DNA of 64,000 nt from Neorhizobium sp. JUb45 (GTDB lineage Bacteria; Pseudomonadota; Alphaproteobacteria; Rhizobiales; Rhizobiaceae). Position numbers and translations under genes: made by a program. Within the stretch, counting starts at the first letter, position 1. Each line of letters opens with the position of its first letter. Shown here one piece after another: positions 16,981 to 27,894 of the stretch. A model generated the notes under the pieces. It ran no database searches, was not told the DNA's origin, and saw nothing but the letters and a program-made list of their open reading frames with translations. Location of the stretch: positions 124,001 through 188,000 of the forward strand of contig NZ_SLYW01000007.1 in NCBI RefSeq assembly GCF_004343585.1. Reading direction: 5' to 3'.

Positions 16981-17829
16981 TTATCTGGAGGTGCGGCCGG
17001 TCGGGTCGAGGCTGTCGCGCAGCCAGTCCCCGAGCAGGTTGAGGCCAAGCACGGTGAGCAGGATGGCGAGGCCCGGAAAGACGCTGACCCACCATGCCGT
17101 TTGCAGATAGGTGCGGCCGTCGGCCAGCATGCCGCCCCAGCTCGGGATGGTCGGATCGACGCCGAGGCCGAGGAAGGTCAGGCTGCTTTCCAGGAGGATG
17201 TTGTTGGCGACGTTCAGCGTCATCAACACGATCACCGGGCCGATCAGGTTCGGCAGCAGGTGCTGAAAGATGATGCGCCAGTCTTTGACACCGATCGCGC
17301 GCGCCGAAAGGATGAACTCGCGCTCACGCAGCGTCAGCACCGAGCCGCGCACCAGACGGGCATATTGCACCCATTGCGACACGATCAGCAGGATGATCGT
17401 GTTGGTAAGGCTACCGCCGACGATGGCGATGAAGGTGATGGCGAGCAGAATGAATGGCATGGCCAGCTGCAGGTCGGCGAAACGCATGACCAGCATGTCC
17501 CAGAAGCCACGGTAATAACCTGCAATCAGGCCCATCAGCACGCCGAAAATCACGGCGCCGATGACCGAGGTGAAGCCGACCAGAAGCGAGATTTTGCCAC
17601 CGGCAACGACACGGGCAAGCACGTCACGGCCGAGCGGATCGGTGCCGAACGGGAAGGCGGCGTTGGTGAAGGGTTTGACCAGACGCGCCATCAGATTGAT
17701 TTTGTCGGCGCCGCCGGGAAACAGGATGTCGGAGAACAGCACGGCGAGGCAGATGACGACCGTCAGCACCGTGCCGAGGATGAATTCGAGGCTCGCGAAG
17801 CGCGACAGGCGGGAGGTTTTTGCAGCCAT
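16981..17829 (-). CDS. Peptide-type ABC transporter permease (DppC-like)
   Basis: This 282-residue inner-membrane protein has about six helices. A cytoplasmic start with the first helix near residues 15-35 leads to FPFGTDPLGRDVLARVVAGG (the DppC periplasmic family motif), and the ATPase-contacting EAA loop reads ILSARAIGVKDWRIIFQHLLPN. It pairs with the DppB-like permease 6 bp upstream. The operon also encodes the binding protein and a fused ATPase, making a complete oligopeptide-type importer. Confidence 0.92.
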   Translation of the reverse strand: MAAKTSRLSRFASLEFILGTVLTVVICLAVLFSDILFPGGADKINLMARLVKPFTNAAFPFGTDPLGRDVLARVVAGGKISLLVGFTSVIGAVIFGVLMGLIAGYYRGFWDMLVMRFADLQLAMPFILLAITFIAIVGGSLTNTIILLIVSQWVQYARLVRGSVLTLREREFILSARAIGVKDWRIIFQHLLPNLIGPVIVLMTLNVANNILLESSLTFLGLGVDPTIPSWGGMLADGRTYLQTAWWVSVFPGLAILLTVLGLNLLGDWLRDSLDPTGRTSR

Positions 17830-17835
17830 TGTCGT

Positions 17836-18759
17836 TTACTCCGTGCGGATGCGGGGATCGACGAGGCCATAGGCGATGTCGACCAGAAGGTTGATGCCGA
17901 CGATCATCAGCGACAAAACGGTGATGACGGCCTGGAGAACGGGGAAATCGCGGGCGCCGACGGCGTCGAAGGCAAGCGTGCCCATGCCCGGCCAGTTGAA
18001 CACGCGCTCGATGACGACGATGCCGCCGAGCAGGCCGCCGAACTGCAGGCCGAAATAGGTGATCAGCGGAATGGCGCAGTTGCGCAGCGCGTGTTTGTAG
18101 AGAACCTTGCTTTCGGAAAGTCCCTTGGCGCGCGCCACCATGATATATTGCGACTGCAGCGTTTCCAGCATCGAGGTGCGCACGAGGCGGACATTGGTCG
18201 CGGTCAAGATGACACCCATGGTGACGGCCGGCATCACATAGCTTGCAAAGCCCGACATGCCGCTCGGCGGCAGCCAGCCCAGCGTGATGGCAAACAGCAG
18301 CACCAGCATGGTGGCGAGCCAGAAATTCGGGAAGGACAGACCGATCAGCGAAAAGATGCGGATCGCCTGATCGGCGGCCTTGCCACGCGAGGTGGCGGCC
18401 TTGATGCCGAGCGGGATGGACAGCACGATCGACACGAACATCGAGATGAAGGCGAGCAGCAGCGTTGCCGGCAGGGCATGGCCGATCAGCAGGGAAACCG
18501 AGGTGCCGCCGGAAAAGCTGCGACCGAAATCGAGCGTCACCAGACCCTTGATGAAATTCCAGTACTGGACGAGGAACGGCTGATCGGTGCCGAGCGACGC
18601 ACGAATGCGCGCAAGGTCATCCTCCGTCATACTGCCGCCACCCTGAAACATCGTGACGGCCGGATCGCCGGTCAGGCGAATGGCGAAAGAGACGACGAGC
18701 GTGATGGCGATGACGACGAAAATCGCCTGTAGCAATCGCTTGATGAGGAAACCGGCCAC
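17836..18759 (-). CDS. Peptide-type ABC transporter permease (DppB-like)
   Basis: This 307-residue inner-membrane protein begins with a transmembrane helix (LLQAIFVVIAITLVVSFAI), has the large periplasmic loop of DppB proteins (MTEDDLARIRASLGTDQPFL), then five more helices. The EAA-type loop MVARAKGLSESKVLYKHALRN is followed by VIERVFNWPGMGTLAFDAV, diagnostic of the family. It forms the translocation channel with the DppC-like protein. It is separated from the binding-protein gene by a 75-bp spacer holding a hairpin that probably lowers permease expression relative to the binding protein. Confidence 0.92.
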   Translation of the reverse strand: MAGFLIKRLLQAIFVVIAITLVVSFAIRLTGDPAVTMFQGGGSMTEDDLARIRASLGTDQPFLVQYWNFIKGLVTLDFGRSFSGGTSVSLLIGHALPATLLLAFISMFVSIVLSIPLGIKAATSRGKAADQAIRIFSLIGLSFPNFWLATMLVLLFAITLGWLPPSGMSGFASYVMPAVTMGVILTATNVRLVRTSMLETLQSQYIMVARAKGLSESKVLYKHALRNCAIPLITYFGLQFGGLLGGIVVIERVFNWPGMGTLAFDAVGARDFPVLQAVITVLSLMIVGINLLVDIAYGLVDPRIRTE

Positions 18760-18786
18760 GTTCTAGTTCCTAAAAGAGAAGTCCTG

Positions 18787-18810
18787 CCCCGCCCGCTGAT
18801 GCGGGCGAGG
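18787..18810 (-). terminator. Hairpin attenuator between binding-protein and permease genes
   Basis: CCCCGCCCGC and GCGGGCGAGG form a 10-bp stem with one mismatch around a TGAT loop, 25 bp after the binding-protein stop on the minus strand. Such hairpins often protect the upstream mRNA or attenuate transcription, so that binding protein exceeds permease. Confidence 0.55.
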
Positions 18811-18834
18811 CGATTTGTCGGTCGTTAAGGCCGA

Positions 18835-20370
18835 TTACTCGACGGTGACGTCGGTCAGCTTCAGGCGGTTGTCCGGGGGAGCGATGAAGCCCTTGACGCG
18901 CTTGTTGATGCCGAAGATGGCGTTGCTGTTGTACAGCGGAAGCTCAAGAGCGCGTTCCGATGCGTAGGCGGCAACTTCCTTGAGGATCTTTTCGCGCGCG
19001 GCACGGTCGGTCAGCGGACGCTGCGATTCCAGCAGCTTGTCCAGCTTTTCGTCCTTGTCGTAGGGGTTCCACTTTTCGCCGGAATGGTACATCGAATACG
19101 CCGTGTTGTCGTAATCGAAGGTCCAACCGCCCCACTTCTGCTGGAACATCGCGCCGGTCTTGCCCTGCGGGATGATGTCGTTGAGCAGAACATTGGTCTC
19201 ATAGGGCTTGATGGTGGCGGTGATGCCGACCATCGACAGATAGCTGGAAATGACCTGCGCCACTTCGTTCATCGTCGCGTCATTGCCGCGGATGTCGATC
19301 TGCAGCGTCGCACCGGCCTTCACGCCGGCTTCCGCCAGCAGCTTCTTGGCACCGGCCGGATCGTAAGGAATTGCCTTGAGGTCCGGGTCGAAGCCGAAGG
19401 ACAGCGCGCTCTGGAAGCTGGTGATCTCGGATGCTTGACCGGCAAGGATCGACTGAACGATCGTGGCGCGATCAACGGCCATGATGATCGCTTGGCGCAC
19501 CTTCGGATCGGCAGTGATGCCGTCGCGGGTGTTGAAGCGCAGGGCATCGACGGTCGGGCCGGGAACGGAAACGATTTCCAGCTTGTCGTCGCCCTGGATG
19601 ACCGGCAGCATGCCGATCGGGATGGTCGGCGGGATCACCAGATCGACGCGGCCGGCCTGCAGTTCGGCGACAGCCGTTGCCGGCTCGGCGATGAAGCGGA
19701 ATTCCAGTTCCGACAGTTTTGGAGCGCCGCCCCAATAGTCGGCATTGGCTTCCAGCTTGATATCGACCTTGGGCTGGTAGGAGACGAACTTGAACGCGCC
19801 TGTGCCAACCGGGTTGAGGTTGAAATTGTCCTCACCCTTTTCCTGAATGTATTTCGGCGGCACGATCATGGCGCCATAACCGGCAAGCTTGGTCAGCAGA
19901 ACCGGATCCGGGGCCTTGAGCTTGAGATCGACCGTATAGTCGTCGATCACTTCAACGCTTTCGATCGAGATGTAGTTGGAACGCTGCGGACCCTTGGCAC
20001 CCTGTTCGCCGAGAAGGCGCTCGAAGGTGAATTTTACGGCCGCGGCATTGAAGGGCTCGCCGTTGTGGAACTTGACGTTCTGGCGAAGCTTGAAGCGGAT
20101 GCGCTTGCCTTCGTCCAGTTCGGTCCACGATTCAGCAAGACCCGGCACCAGCTTGAGGTCGGGACCGCGATAGGTCAGGCCGTCAAAAATGTTGGTGGCA
20201 ACGGCTGCCCATTGCACGAGAAACGTATCGATCGGATCCCAGCTGCCCGGATCCTGCGGGCTCGAAATCGTCATTTTGCCGGCGGCAAGAGCGGGCGTCG
20301 CCGTCATTGCCGTACCAGACAGGGCAAGCGCCATGAAGGTCGCTGCCATTCCCCGTTTGAACGTTGTCAT
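18835..20370 (-). CDS. Peptide-type ABC transporter substrate-binding protein (SBP_bac_5)
   Basis: This 511-residue periplasmic protein has a Sec signal peptide (hydrophobic core MAATFMALALSGTAM, likely cleavage after ALA near residue 29). The body is cluster C (DppA/OppA): GLAESWTELDEGKRIRFKLR, NVKFHNGEPFNAAAVKFTFE, the NPVGTGAFKFVSY motif, and DPKVRQAIIMAVDR. It would bind the substrate that the pxp-like enzymes and M14 peptidase process; a lactam- or pyroglutamyl-containing peptide is my inference. The gene lies 43 bp after the fused ATPase gene. A leader GAGGAACAGG gives the ribosome-binding site. Confidence 0.92.
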   Translation of the reverse strand: MTTFKRGMAATFMALALSGTAMTATPALAAGKMTISSPQDPGSWDPIDTFLVQWAAVATNIFDGLTYRGPDLKLVPGLAESWTELDEGKRIRFKLRQNVKFHNGEPFNAAAVKFTFERLLGEQGAKGPQRSNYISIESVEVIDDYTVDLKLKAPDPVLLTKLAGYGAMIVPPKYIQEKGEDNFNLNPVGTGAFKFVSYQPKVDIKLEANADYWGGAPKLSELEFRFIAEPATAVAELQAGRVDLVIPPTIPIGMLPVIQGDDKLEIVSVPGPTVDALRFNTRDGITADPKVRQAIIMAVDRATIVQSILAGQASEITSFQSALSFGFDPDLKAIPYDPAGAKKLLAEAGVKAGATLQIDIRGNDATMNEVAQVISSYLSMVGITATIKPYETNVLLNDIIPQGKTGAMFQQKWGGWTFDYDNTAYSMYHSGEKWNPYDKDEKLDKLLESQRPLTDRAAREKILKEVAAYASERALELPLYNSNAIFGINKRVKGFIAPPDNRLKLTDVTVE

Positions 20371-20413
20371 TACCTGTTCCTCTTCAGATGCTCTGCGATT
20401 GTTTCGCGTTTAT

Positions 20414-22233
<1,820 letters not shown>

Positions 22234-22237
<4 letters not shown>

Positions 22238-24000
22238 GTCCGTGTCTCCGGCTTGGCCTGTTCGGTCGTTGAAATGGTGCCGCTGGCGATGCGGGCAATG
22301 ACGGCGCCTGCCGTCTGTGAAGAACCGGCTTCGGCAAGGATCCTGATGGTGCCGGCAATCGGTGCGCTGACCGCTGTCTCCATCTTCATCACGTCCATCA
22401 TTGCCAGCACGTCACCCTTTTCGACAGGTGCGCCATCGGAAACATTCCAGTGAACGAGCAGGCCCGGAACCGGGGCGAGAACCGCGCCGATATCGGTTTC
22501 ATCATTCTTGTCGCTGTTGTTCTGTGCCGCCGAAAGCGGGCCGAGCAGGCGCAGAAAACTGTCTGGAATGCCGATCTCGACACGCTTGCCGTCGATTTCG
22601 ACATGGCCGCGCAACAAGCCGGTGCCTGATTCCGGGGCAGGGCGGCTGGCTGCTTCCAGCGTCTCGGCAAAATCGGTCTCGATCCAGCGCGTGTGAACGC
22701 GGAAATCCTTGGCGAAATCGTCATGCGCGATGACGGCGCGATGGAAGGGCAGCACGGAGGGCACGCCATCTATGGCGAATTCATCCAGCGCTCGGCGCGA
22801 CCGTACAATCGCCTGTTCGCGGGTTGCGCCCCAGATGATCAGCTTGGCCGACAGGGAATCGAACATCGGCGGAATGGCCGAGCCGGAGACGACGCCCGAA
22901 TCCAGACGCACACCGGGGCCGGAAGGAGCGGCAAATCTGGAAATCTCACCGGCAGAGGGCAGAAAGCCACGGCCCGGATCTTCCATGTTGATGCGGAACT
23001 CGATCGCATGGCCGCGCGGTTCCGGCATCTCGGTCACGCTGACGGCCAAACCTTCGGCGATGCGGAACTGTTCGATGACGAGATCGAGACCGGTCGTTTC
23101 TTCCGTTACCGGGTGTTCCACCTGCAGGCGGGTATTGACCTCGAGGAAGGAGATGACGCCATCGGCGCTGAGCAGAAATTCCACAGTTCCGGCACCGGTA
23201 TAACCGGCGGCCGCGCAGATATCGCGCGATGCCTGATGGATTTTTTCCCGCTGTGCATCGGAGAGGAAAGGCGCAGGTGCTTCCTCGACAAGTTTCTGGT
23301 TGCGACGCTGCAAAGAGCAATCGCGGGTCCCCACCACCAGAACATTGCCTAGACGGTCCGCCAGCACCTGCGCCTCGATATGCCGCGGGCGGTCGAGAAA
23401 CTGCTCGACATAACATTCGCCGCGACCAAAAGCGGCGACAGCCTCGCGGGTCGCCGATGAAAACATTTCTTCGACCTCGTCCAGCTGACGGGCGATCTTC
23501 ATGCCGCGTCCACCGCCGCCATGCGCCGCCTTGATGGCGATCGGCAGGCCGAATTTCTTGGCAAACGCCAGCGCTTCGGCGGGCGACGAAATCGCGCCAT
23601 CGGAACCGGCCACCAGCGGCGCGCCGACCTTCTGGGCAATCGCCCGCGCCTGCAGCTTGTCGCCGAGTGCTTCGATGACCTGCGGATCAGGACCGATCCA
23701 GATCAGGCCGGCATCGATGACGGCCTGCGCAAACTCGCTGCGCTCCGACAGAAAGCCATAACCCGGATGCACGGCGTCGGCGACCGAACGTTTGGCGATG
23801 GCGATCAGCTTGTCGATATCGAGATAGCTGTCCTTGGCGGTCACGCCATCGAGCGCAAAAGCCTCGTCAGCCAGCGTTACGAATAGCGCGTCAGCGTCGG
23901 CATCGGCGTAAACGGCGACAGAAGTCAGGCCGTAATCCTTGCAGGCCCGGATGATCCGCACCGCGATCTCGCCGCGGTTTGCTATCAGAACCTTCTTCAT
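22234..24000 (-). CDS. Biotin carboxylase-BCCP fusion associated with PxpABC
   Basis: This 588-residue protein has an N-terminal biotin carboxylase (KKVLIANRGEIAVRIIRACK, the ATP-grasp glycine-rich loop AHGGGGRGMKI, catalytic segment FLEVNTRLQVEHPVTEETTG). A C-terminal biotinyl domain carries DVMKMETAV, where K539 would be biotinylated. It resembles acetyl-CoA carboxylase AccC+AccB but lies inside a pxpA-pxpBC operon with no AccAD-type carboxyltransferase. Its partner is therefore probably the KipI-KipA protein, which is homologous to the carboxyltransferase part of urea carboxylase. I use the ATG at 24000 (AGGA about 9 bp upstream) rather than the in-frame ATG at 24006. It overlaps both neighbours by 4 bp. 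Confidence 0.88.
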
Positions 24001-25598
24001 GGGCATTTTCCTGCAATGAAACGGGGCGAAAAGTGGCTGATCGCGTTGAAGCGGATTTTTGCGCCCACGGGAATTTGGCCGGCCAGATCGAGATGGTGGC
24101 CGGCGACATTGGCAATGACCGGATAACCGCCGGTCAGCGGATGATCGGCAAGAAACAGAACAGGCTGGCCGCTGGCCGGCACCTGCAGCGCCCCACGCAT
24201 GGTCGCCTCACTCGGCAGTTCGCCGGGGTTGGCGCGCTCAAGTGCTTCACCGGCAAGGCGGATGCCGACGCGGCTCGACTGCGGCGTGACCGACCATTCC
24301 TGCGAAAGGAAATTTTCGACGGCGGCATCGGTGAACCAGTCGGTACGAGGCCCCATCACCACGTCGAGCACGACGGTTTCTGTCGCGGACGGCATCGCAA
24401 AGCTCGGTTCGTCCGTGGCAACCAGCGAACCGGCTGCTGCCGGCCGAATAGCGACGACGTCACCGGCAACAGGAGCGGCGGGGCCGATCTGCGCCAGCGT
24501 ATCGGTGGCGGCGCTGCCGAGAACCGGAGCAATATCAAAACCGCCGCGCAGTGCCAGATAGGAACGCATGCCGGCTTCCGGCATCCCGAGCGAAACCACA
24601 TCGCCGTCATCAAGCGCGATTGCCGTGTGGTGCGGGGCCGAGATCCTGGTGCCATCGGCGCCGGTGATCGAGATCGCAGCCGTCGCGCCCGTCAGAGCCA
24701 TGACGCCCTGACCGTGCATGCGAAAGCTGAACCCGCCCAGTGTGATCTCAAGCGTCGTGGTGTTTGCCGGGTTGCCGACGATACGGTTGGCGGCCTTGAA
24801 ACTCGCGCGATCTGCGGCACCCGATACGCTGATACCCTGGCCGGCCTGTCCGGCGCGGCCGAGATCCTGAAAGACGGGCGGCAGGCCGAACGAGACGATT
24901 TCGATCGATGATCCGGTATCCGTCTGAACGCGTGCTGCCGGCTTTGCCGCCGGCGTGCTCAAAGCCTTGATCTCGTAGGCCGCGTCTTTCGCCATGTCAC
25001 GAAACTTGATGCGGCTGCCCGGCTGCAGCAGCGAAGCCGGCACACGGTCGATATCGAACATGGCAAGCGGCGTCGTGCCGATCAGCTGCCAGCCGCCGGG
25101 GCTGGTTTTCGGATAGATACCGCTGAATTCGCCGGCAAGGCCGACAGCGCCGGCCGGAACCTGTGTGCGTGGAGATTTGCGGCGCGGCACATTGAGACGT
25201 GGATCGCCGCCGGACAGATAGGCAAAACCCGGCGCAAAACCGGTGAAGGCGGCGACATAATCGCTTTCGCCATGCCGGCGGATGATCTCATCGGCGCTCA
25301 TGCCGAGAATGCCGGCAACCTCGGCCAGATCCTCGCCATCGTAGCGAACCGGAATGTCCACCAATGCGCCGGATGCGGCCTTGCGTTCGCCGCCGGCCAG
25401 CGCAGTCACGGTTTCGATCAATGCGTCGTCGGAAATGGTGTAGGGATCGAACGAAATCAGCAGCGTGCGGGCAGCCGGAATGATTTCGCTGATACCTTCG
25501 ACCGGATTGTTGTTCAGGGCATCGAACAGCGCCAGCGCCTCGCCGAGATCGGCGAGCTCCACGAGAAAGCAATCGCCACGCACCGGTAGGATGCGCAT
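23997..25598 (-). CDS. pxpBC: Fused 5-oxoprolinase subunits B and C (KipI-KipA)
   Basis: This 533-residue fusion has two domains. Residues about 1-210 are the KipI/AHS1 domain with GFAPGFAYLSGG, NVPRRKSPRTQVPAG and TSPGGWQLIGTT. Residues about 225-530 are the KipA/AHS2 domain with FQDLGRAGQAGQGISVSGA, LEITLGGF and the C-terminal GGYPVIANV. PxpBC with PxpA forms the prokaryotic ATP-dependent 5-oxoprolinase; the same two domains form the carboxyltransferase part of urea carboxylase. The start is uncertain: the ATG at 25598 gives the usual MRILPVRGD beginning, while an in-frame ATG at 25637 lies closer to pxpA. The end overlaps the biotin carboxylase start. Confidence 0.88.
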   Translation of the reverse strand: MRILPVRGDCFLVELADLGEALALFDALNNNPVEGISEIIPAARTLLISFDPYTISDDALIETVTALAGGERKAASGALVDIPVRYDGEDLAEVAGILGMSADEIIRRHGESDYVAAFTGFAPGFAYLSGGDPRLNVPRRKSPRTQVPAGAVGLAGEFSGIYPKTSPGGWQLIGTTPLAMFDIDRVPASLLQPGSRIKFRDMAKDAAYEIKALSTPAAKPAARVQTDTGSSIEIVSFGLPPVFQDLGRAGQAGQGISVSGAADRASFKAANRIVGNPANTTTLEITLGGFSFRMHGQGVMALTGATAAISITGADGTRISAPHHTAIALDDGDVVSLGMPEAGMRSYLALRGGFDIAPVLGSAATDTLAQIGPAAPVAGDVVAIRPAAAGSLVATDEPSFAMPSATETVVLDVVMGPRTDWFTDAAVENFLSQEWSVTPQSSRVGIRLAGEALERANPGELPSEATMRGALQVPASGQPVLFLADHPLTGGYPVIANVAGHHLDLAGQIPVGAKIRFNAISHFSPRFIAGKCP

Positions 25599-25643
25599 CG
25601 ACGTGTCTCTGGTCGCTATTGGCATGAGGGAATGCATGGTTGC

Positions 25644-26411
25644 TCAGGCCGCCCCGGCAAAGGCGCGGATGGCAAGGCCGGACTGTTCGAACACGTCACG
25701 CAGACGCCGGGCCATGGCAACCGCACCGGGGCTGTCGCCATGCACGCAGATCGATTGCGCATCCACCTTGGTCAGCGTGCCATCGATCGCTTCGATCACG
25801 CCCTCCTTGACCATGCGCACCATGCGGGCGGCAATCAGATCGGGATCATGCAGGACAGAGCCTTTTTCGCGACGCGAGACGAGATTGCCCTCGGCCGTAT
25901 AGGCGCGGTCGGCAAAGGCTTCGGCAACGACGGTCAGGCCGGCGGCGCGCGCCTGTTCGACAAGCTGCGAACCTGCCAGCGCCATCAGCACCAGCGAAGG
26001 ATCGATCGCAAGGATGGCGTCGATGACATCCTTGGCCTGCCTCGTATCGATGGCGATGGTGTTGTAGAGGGCGCCATGCGGCTTCACATAGGTGACGCGT
26101 GTGCCGGCCGCCTTGGCGAGGCCCTGCAGGGCGCCGATCTGGTAGATCACGTCGCCGATCAGTTCGTCGCTGGTGGGGTCCATATTGCGGCGGCCAAAAC
26201 CGGCAAGGTCACGGTAACCGACATGCGCGCCAATGGCGACGCCACGCTCGGCGGCAGCGCGGAGAGTCCTGAGAATGCCGGCCGGGTCGCCCGCATGAAA
26301 TCCGCAGGCCACGTTGGCGCTGCTGACGATATCAAGCATCGCTGAATCATCGCCCATCGCCCATGCGCCAAAACTTTCGCCCAGGTCGCTGTTGATGTCG
26401 ATGTTCATCAT
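25644..26411 (-). CDS. pxpA: 5-oxoprolinase subunit A (LamB/YcsF family)
   Basis: This 255-residue protein has the LamB/YcsF signature throughout: NIDINSDLGESFGAW at the N-terminus, SSANVACGFHAGDPAGILRT, GAHVGYRDLAGFGRR, YVKPHGALYN and, near the end, SICVHGDSPGA. PxpA supplies the hydrolytic part of ATP-dependent 5-oxoproline (pyroglutamate) cleavage to glutamate with PxpBC. It is the first gene of the operon, divergent from a GntR regulator. The start follows GGGAG by about 10 bp. A related lactam substrate rather than 5-oxoproline is possible given the biotin carboxylase in the operon. Confidence 0.92.
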   Translation of the reverse strand: MMNIDINSDLGESFGAWAMGDDSAMLDIVSSANVACGFHAGDPAGILRTLRAAAERGVAIGAHVGYRDLAGFGRRNMDPTSDELIGDVIYQIGALQGLAKAAGTRVTYVKPHGALYNTIAIDTRQAKDVIDAILAIDPSLVLMALAGSQLVEQARAAGLTVVAEAFADRAYTAEGNLVSRREKGSVLHDPDLIAARMVRMVKEGVIEAIDGTLTKVDAQSICVHGDSPGAVAMARRLRDVFEQSGLAIRAFAGAA

Positions 26412-26434
26412 GAACGTTTCTCTCCCGCCTTACT

Positions 26435-26484
26435 TTGAACAAAAGCTAACAAAGGAGAACAATGCTGTCCATAGTGTTGAACAA
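26435..26484. promoter_or_regulatory. Phased direct repeats, candidate GntR operator
   Basis: Two identical octamers TTGAACAA occur at 26435-26442 and 26477-26484, exactly 42 bp apart (about four helical turns). They lie in the AT-rich 244-bp spacer between pxpA and the divergent GntR gene, just upstream of pxpA. They could be operator sites for the adjacent regulator. The assignment is by position; the octamers do not match a known GntR consensus exactly. Confidence 0.4.
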
Positions 26485-26655
26485 TTTTTATCTATTGCCC
26501 TACAAAGTATCAATTGCTCGCAAAATAGGCATGATTAAAATTTTGCACGGTTTTATTCCCGCTGCCGCAGGAGTTCTGCATCATGCCTCTTGTGAAGAGG
26601 CCACGGGCATTCTACCGGAGTAATGAATCTGATCCGCGGATGAAGGGGAAACGGC

Positions 26656-27390
26656 TTGGCTGCACGCAAACCGCAGGTTGATGAAGCAAGGGGCTCCGTC
26701 ACGGCCGATGGCCGGATACAGGCGGGTTCGCGCGCGCCGGAAGCGGTGCAGACACTGGCGGAAACCGTCGCGGAGCGTATCCGGGAACAGGTCATCTCCG
26801 GCCATCTGACGCCCGGCAGTCACCTGTCGGAACAGACGCTGAGCGACGAATTGCAGGTCTCGCGCAACACGTTGCGGGAAGTTTTCCGCATGCTGACCAA
26901 GGAAGGGCTGCTGCGCTACGAGGCCAATCGCGGTGTGTTCGTTTCCACGCCCAGCATGTCGACGATCATCGATATCTACCGTGTCCGGCGTTTCATCGAA
27001 TGCCCGGCGCTGGCGCAGGCCCATCCGCGCCATCCCGGCGTTGCACGGATGCGCATGGCTGTGGAAAAGGCCCGTCGCTGCCGCGAGGAAAAGGATTGGC
27101 TCGGTGTCGGCAGTGCCGATATCGCGTTTCATGCCGCCGTCGTCGAACTGGCCGACAGCCCCAGACTTTCCGCCTTTTATGCCCAGATTTCGCTGGAATT
27201 GCGCCTCGTTTTCGGCCTGCTTCAGGATCCGGAATTCCTGCACGGACCATTCATCGACCAGAATCTCGAGATCGTCACGGAGCTTGAGGCGGGCAGGGCG
27301 GCTGCCGCCTCCGAATTGCTGGAAGCCTATCTGCTGCGCGCCGAACGTTTCATCCTCGGTGCTTACGCGCGGGTAACCGCCGAAGTCTGA
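26656..27390 (+). CDS. GntR-family regulator (FadR/FCD subgroup), TTG start
   Basis: This 244-residue regulator has an N-terminal winged helix (VAERIREQVISGHLTPGSHL, LSDELQVSRNTLREVFRML, LLRYEANRGVFV) and a C-terminal all-helical FCD effector domain (YRVRRFIECPAL to the C-terminus, with DIAFHAAVVELADSPRL). It is divergent from the pxp/dpp operon and probably controls it in response to an acid from the pathway. There is no suitable ATG: the frame opens with TTG at 26656, and AAGGGG sits about 8 bp upstream, so I accept TTG. The first 30 residues before the winged helix are polar and probably disordered. Confidence 0.85.
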   Translation: MAARKPQVDEARGSVTADGRIQAGSRAPEAVQTLAETVAERIREQVISGHLTPGSHLSEQTLSDELQVSRNTLREVFRMLTKEGLLRYEANRGVFVSTPSMSTIIDIYRVRRFIECPALAQAHPRHPGVARMRMAVEKARRCREEKDWLGVGSADIAFHAAVVELADSPRLSAFYAQISLELRLVFGLLQDPEFLHGPFIDQNLEIVTELEAGRAAAASELLEAYLLRAERFILGAYARVTAEV

Positions 27391-27537
27391 TTTGCACTAG
27401 CCGACATTGTCCGGCGAGTGGTCTGGAGAGCCGTGTCGGAAGCCACAAAATGCGCGCGCGAAGAAACTGAAGGCGAGTGCTGATTGCACACCTCGGATCA
27501 TTCGCGGTGGCGCCTGTCTAATGTTCGAACCTGTATG

Positions 27538-27795
27538 TCACGCCCAGTGAGGGCCTTGACCGCGACCCGTCAGAAGCCATGACAGGCTCACTTCCAGAAG
27601 CCGGGCTATCAGAGGCAGCCGGTTTCCCAGCGGTTCGGCGCGATCATTTTCCCAGGCGGTCCATGTCTCGGAGGGCACAGTGAGGAAATCCGCTGCCTCA
27701 TCGACCGTCAGGTCGATCGCGTCGCGAGCAAGCGACATGCGGCCGCCAATCGTGTCGTCGGCGGAAAAATCCGGTTCGATCTGGTCTCGGTGCAT
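27538..27795 (-). CDS. Small XRE/HTH-like protein
   Basis: This 85-residue protein has a lambda-repressor-like helix-turn-helix pattern: ARDAIDLTVDEAADFLTV, then SETWTAWENDRAEP, RLPLIARLLEVSLSWLLTG. The W-x-x-WE pattern and the final SLSWLLTG match small rhizobial XRE-family proteins. It probably binds DNA, target unknown. The TGCCTGATGC leader before the start has only a weak ribosome-binding site. It lies just downstream of the betaine transporter operon on the same strand, separated by a hairpin, so it may be expressed independently. Confidence 0.7.
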   Translation of the reverse strand: MHRDQIEPDFSADDTIGGRMSLARDAIDLTVDEAADFLTVPSETWTAWENDRAEPLGNRLPLIARLLEVSLSWLLTGRGQGPHWA

Positions 27796-27840
27796 CAGGC
27801 ACTCCCGTCGGCGATCCGATGTCGCCCGATAGTCAGATAG

Positions 27841-27864
27841 GCTTCGCCGGTCGTCCGGCGAAGC
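27841..27864. terminator. Hairpin after the second betaine-binding protein gene
   Basis: A perfect 10-bp stem, GCTTCGCCGG with CCGGCGAAGC, encloses a TCGT loop 30 bp past the stop of the minus-strand binding-protein gene. It lacks a strong U-tract on the minus strand, but its position fits the operon end. Confidence 0.6.
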
Positions 27865-27894
27865 CCCAGTCGATCAATTTTTTCGAAGACAGAA

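Noticed and set aside
17101..18732. 543-residue plus-strand frame opposite the DppBC permeases
   Set aside because: Asp/His/Gln/Arg-rich shadow typical of the strand opposite membrane proteins.
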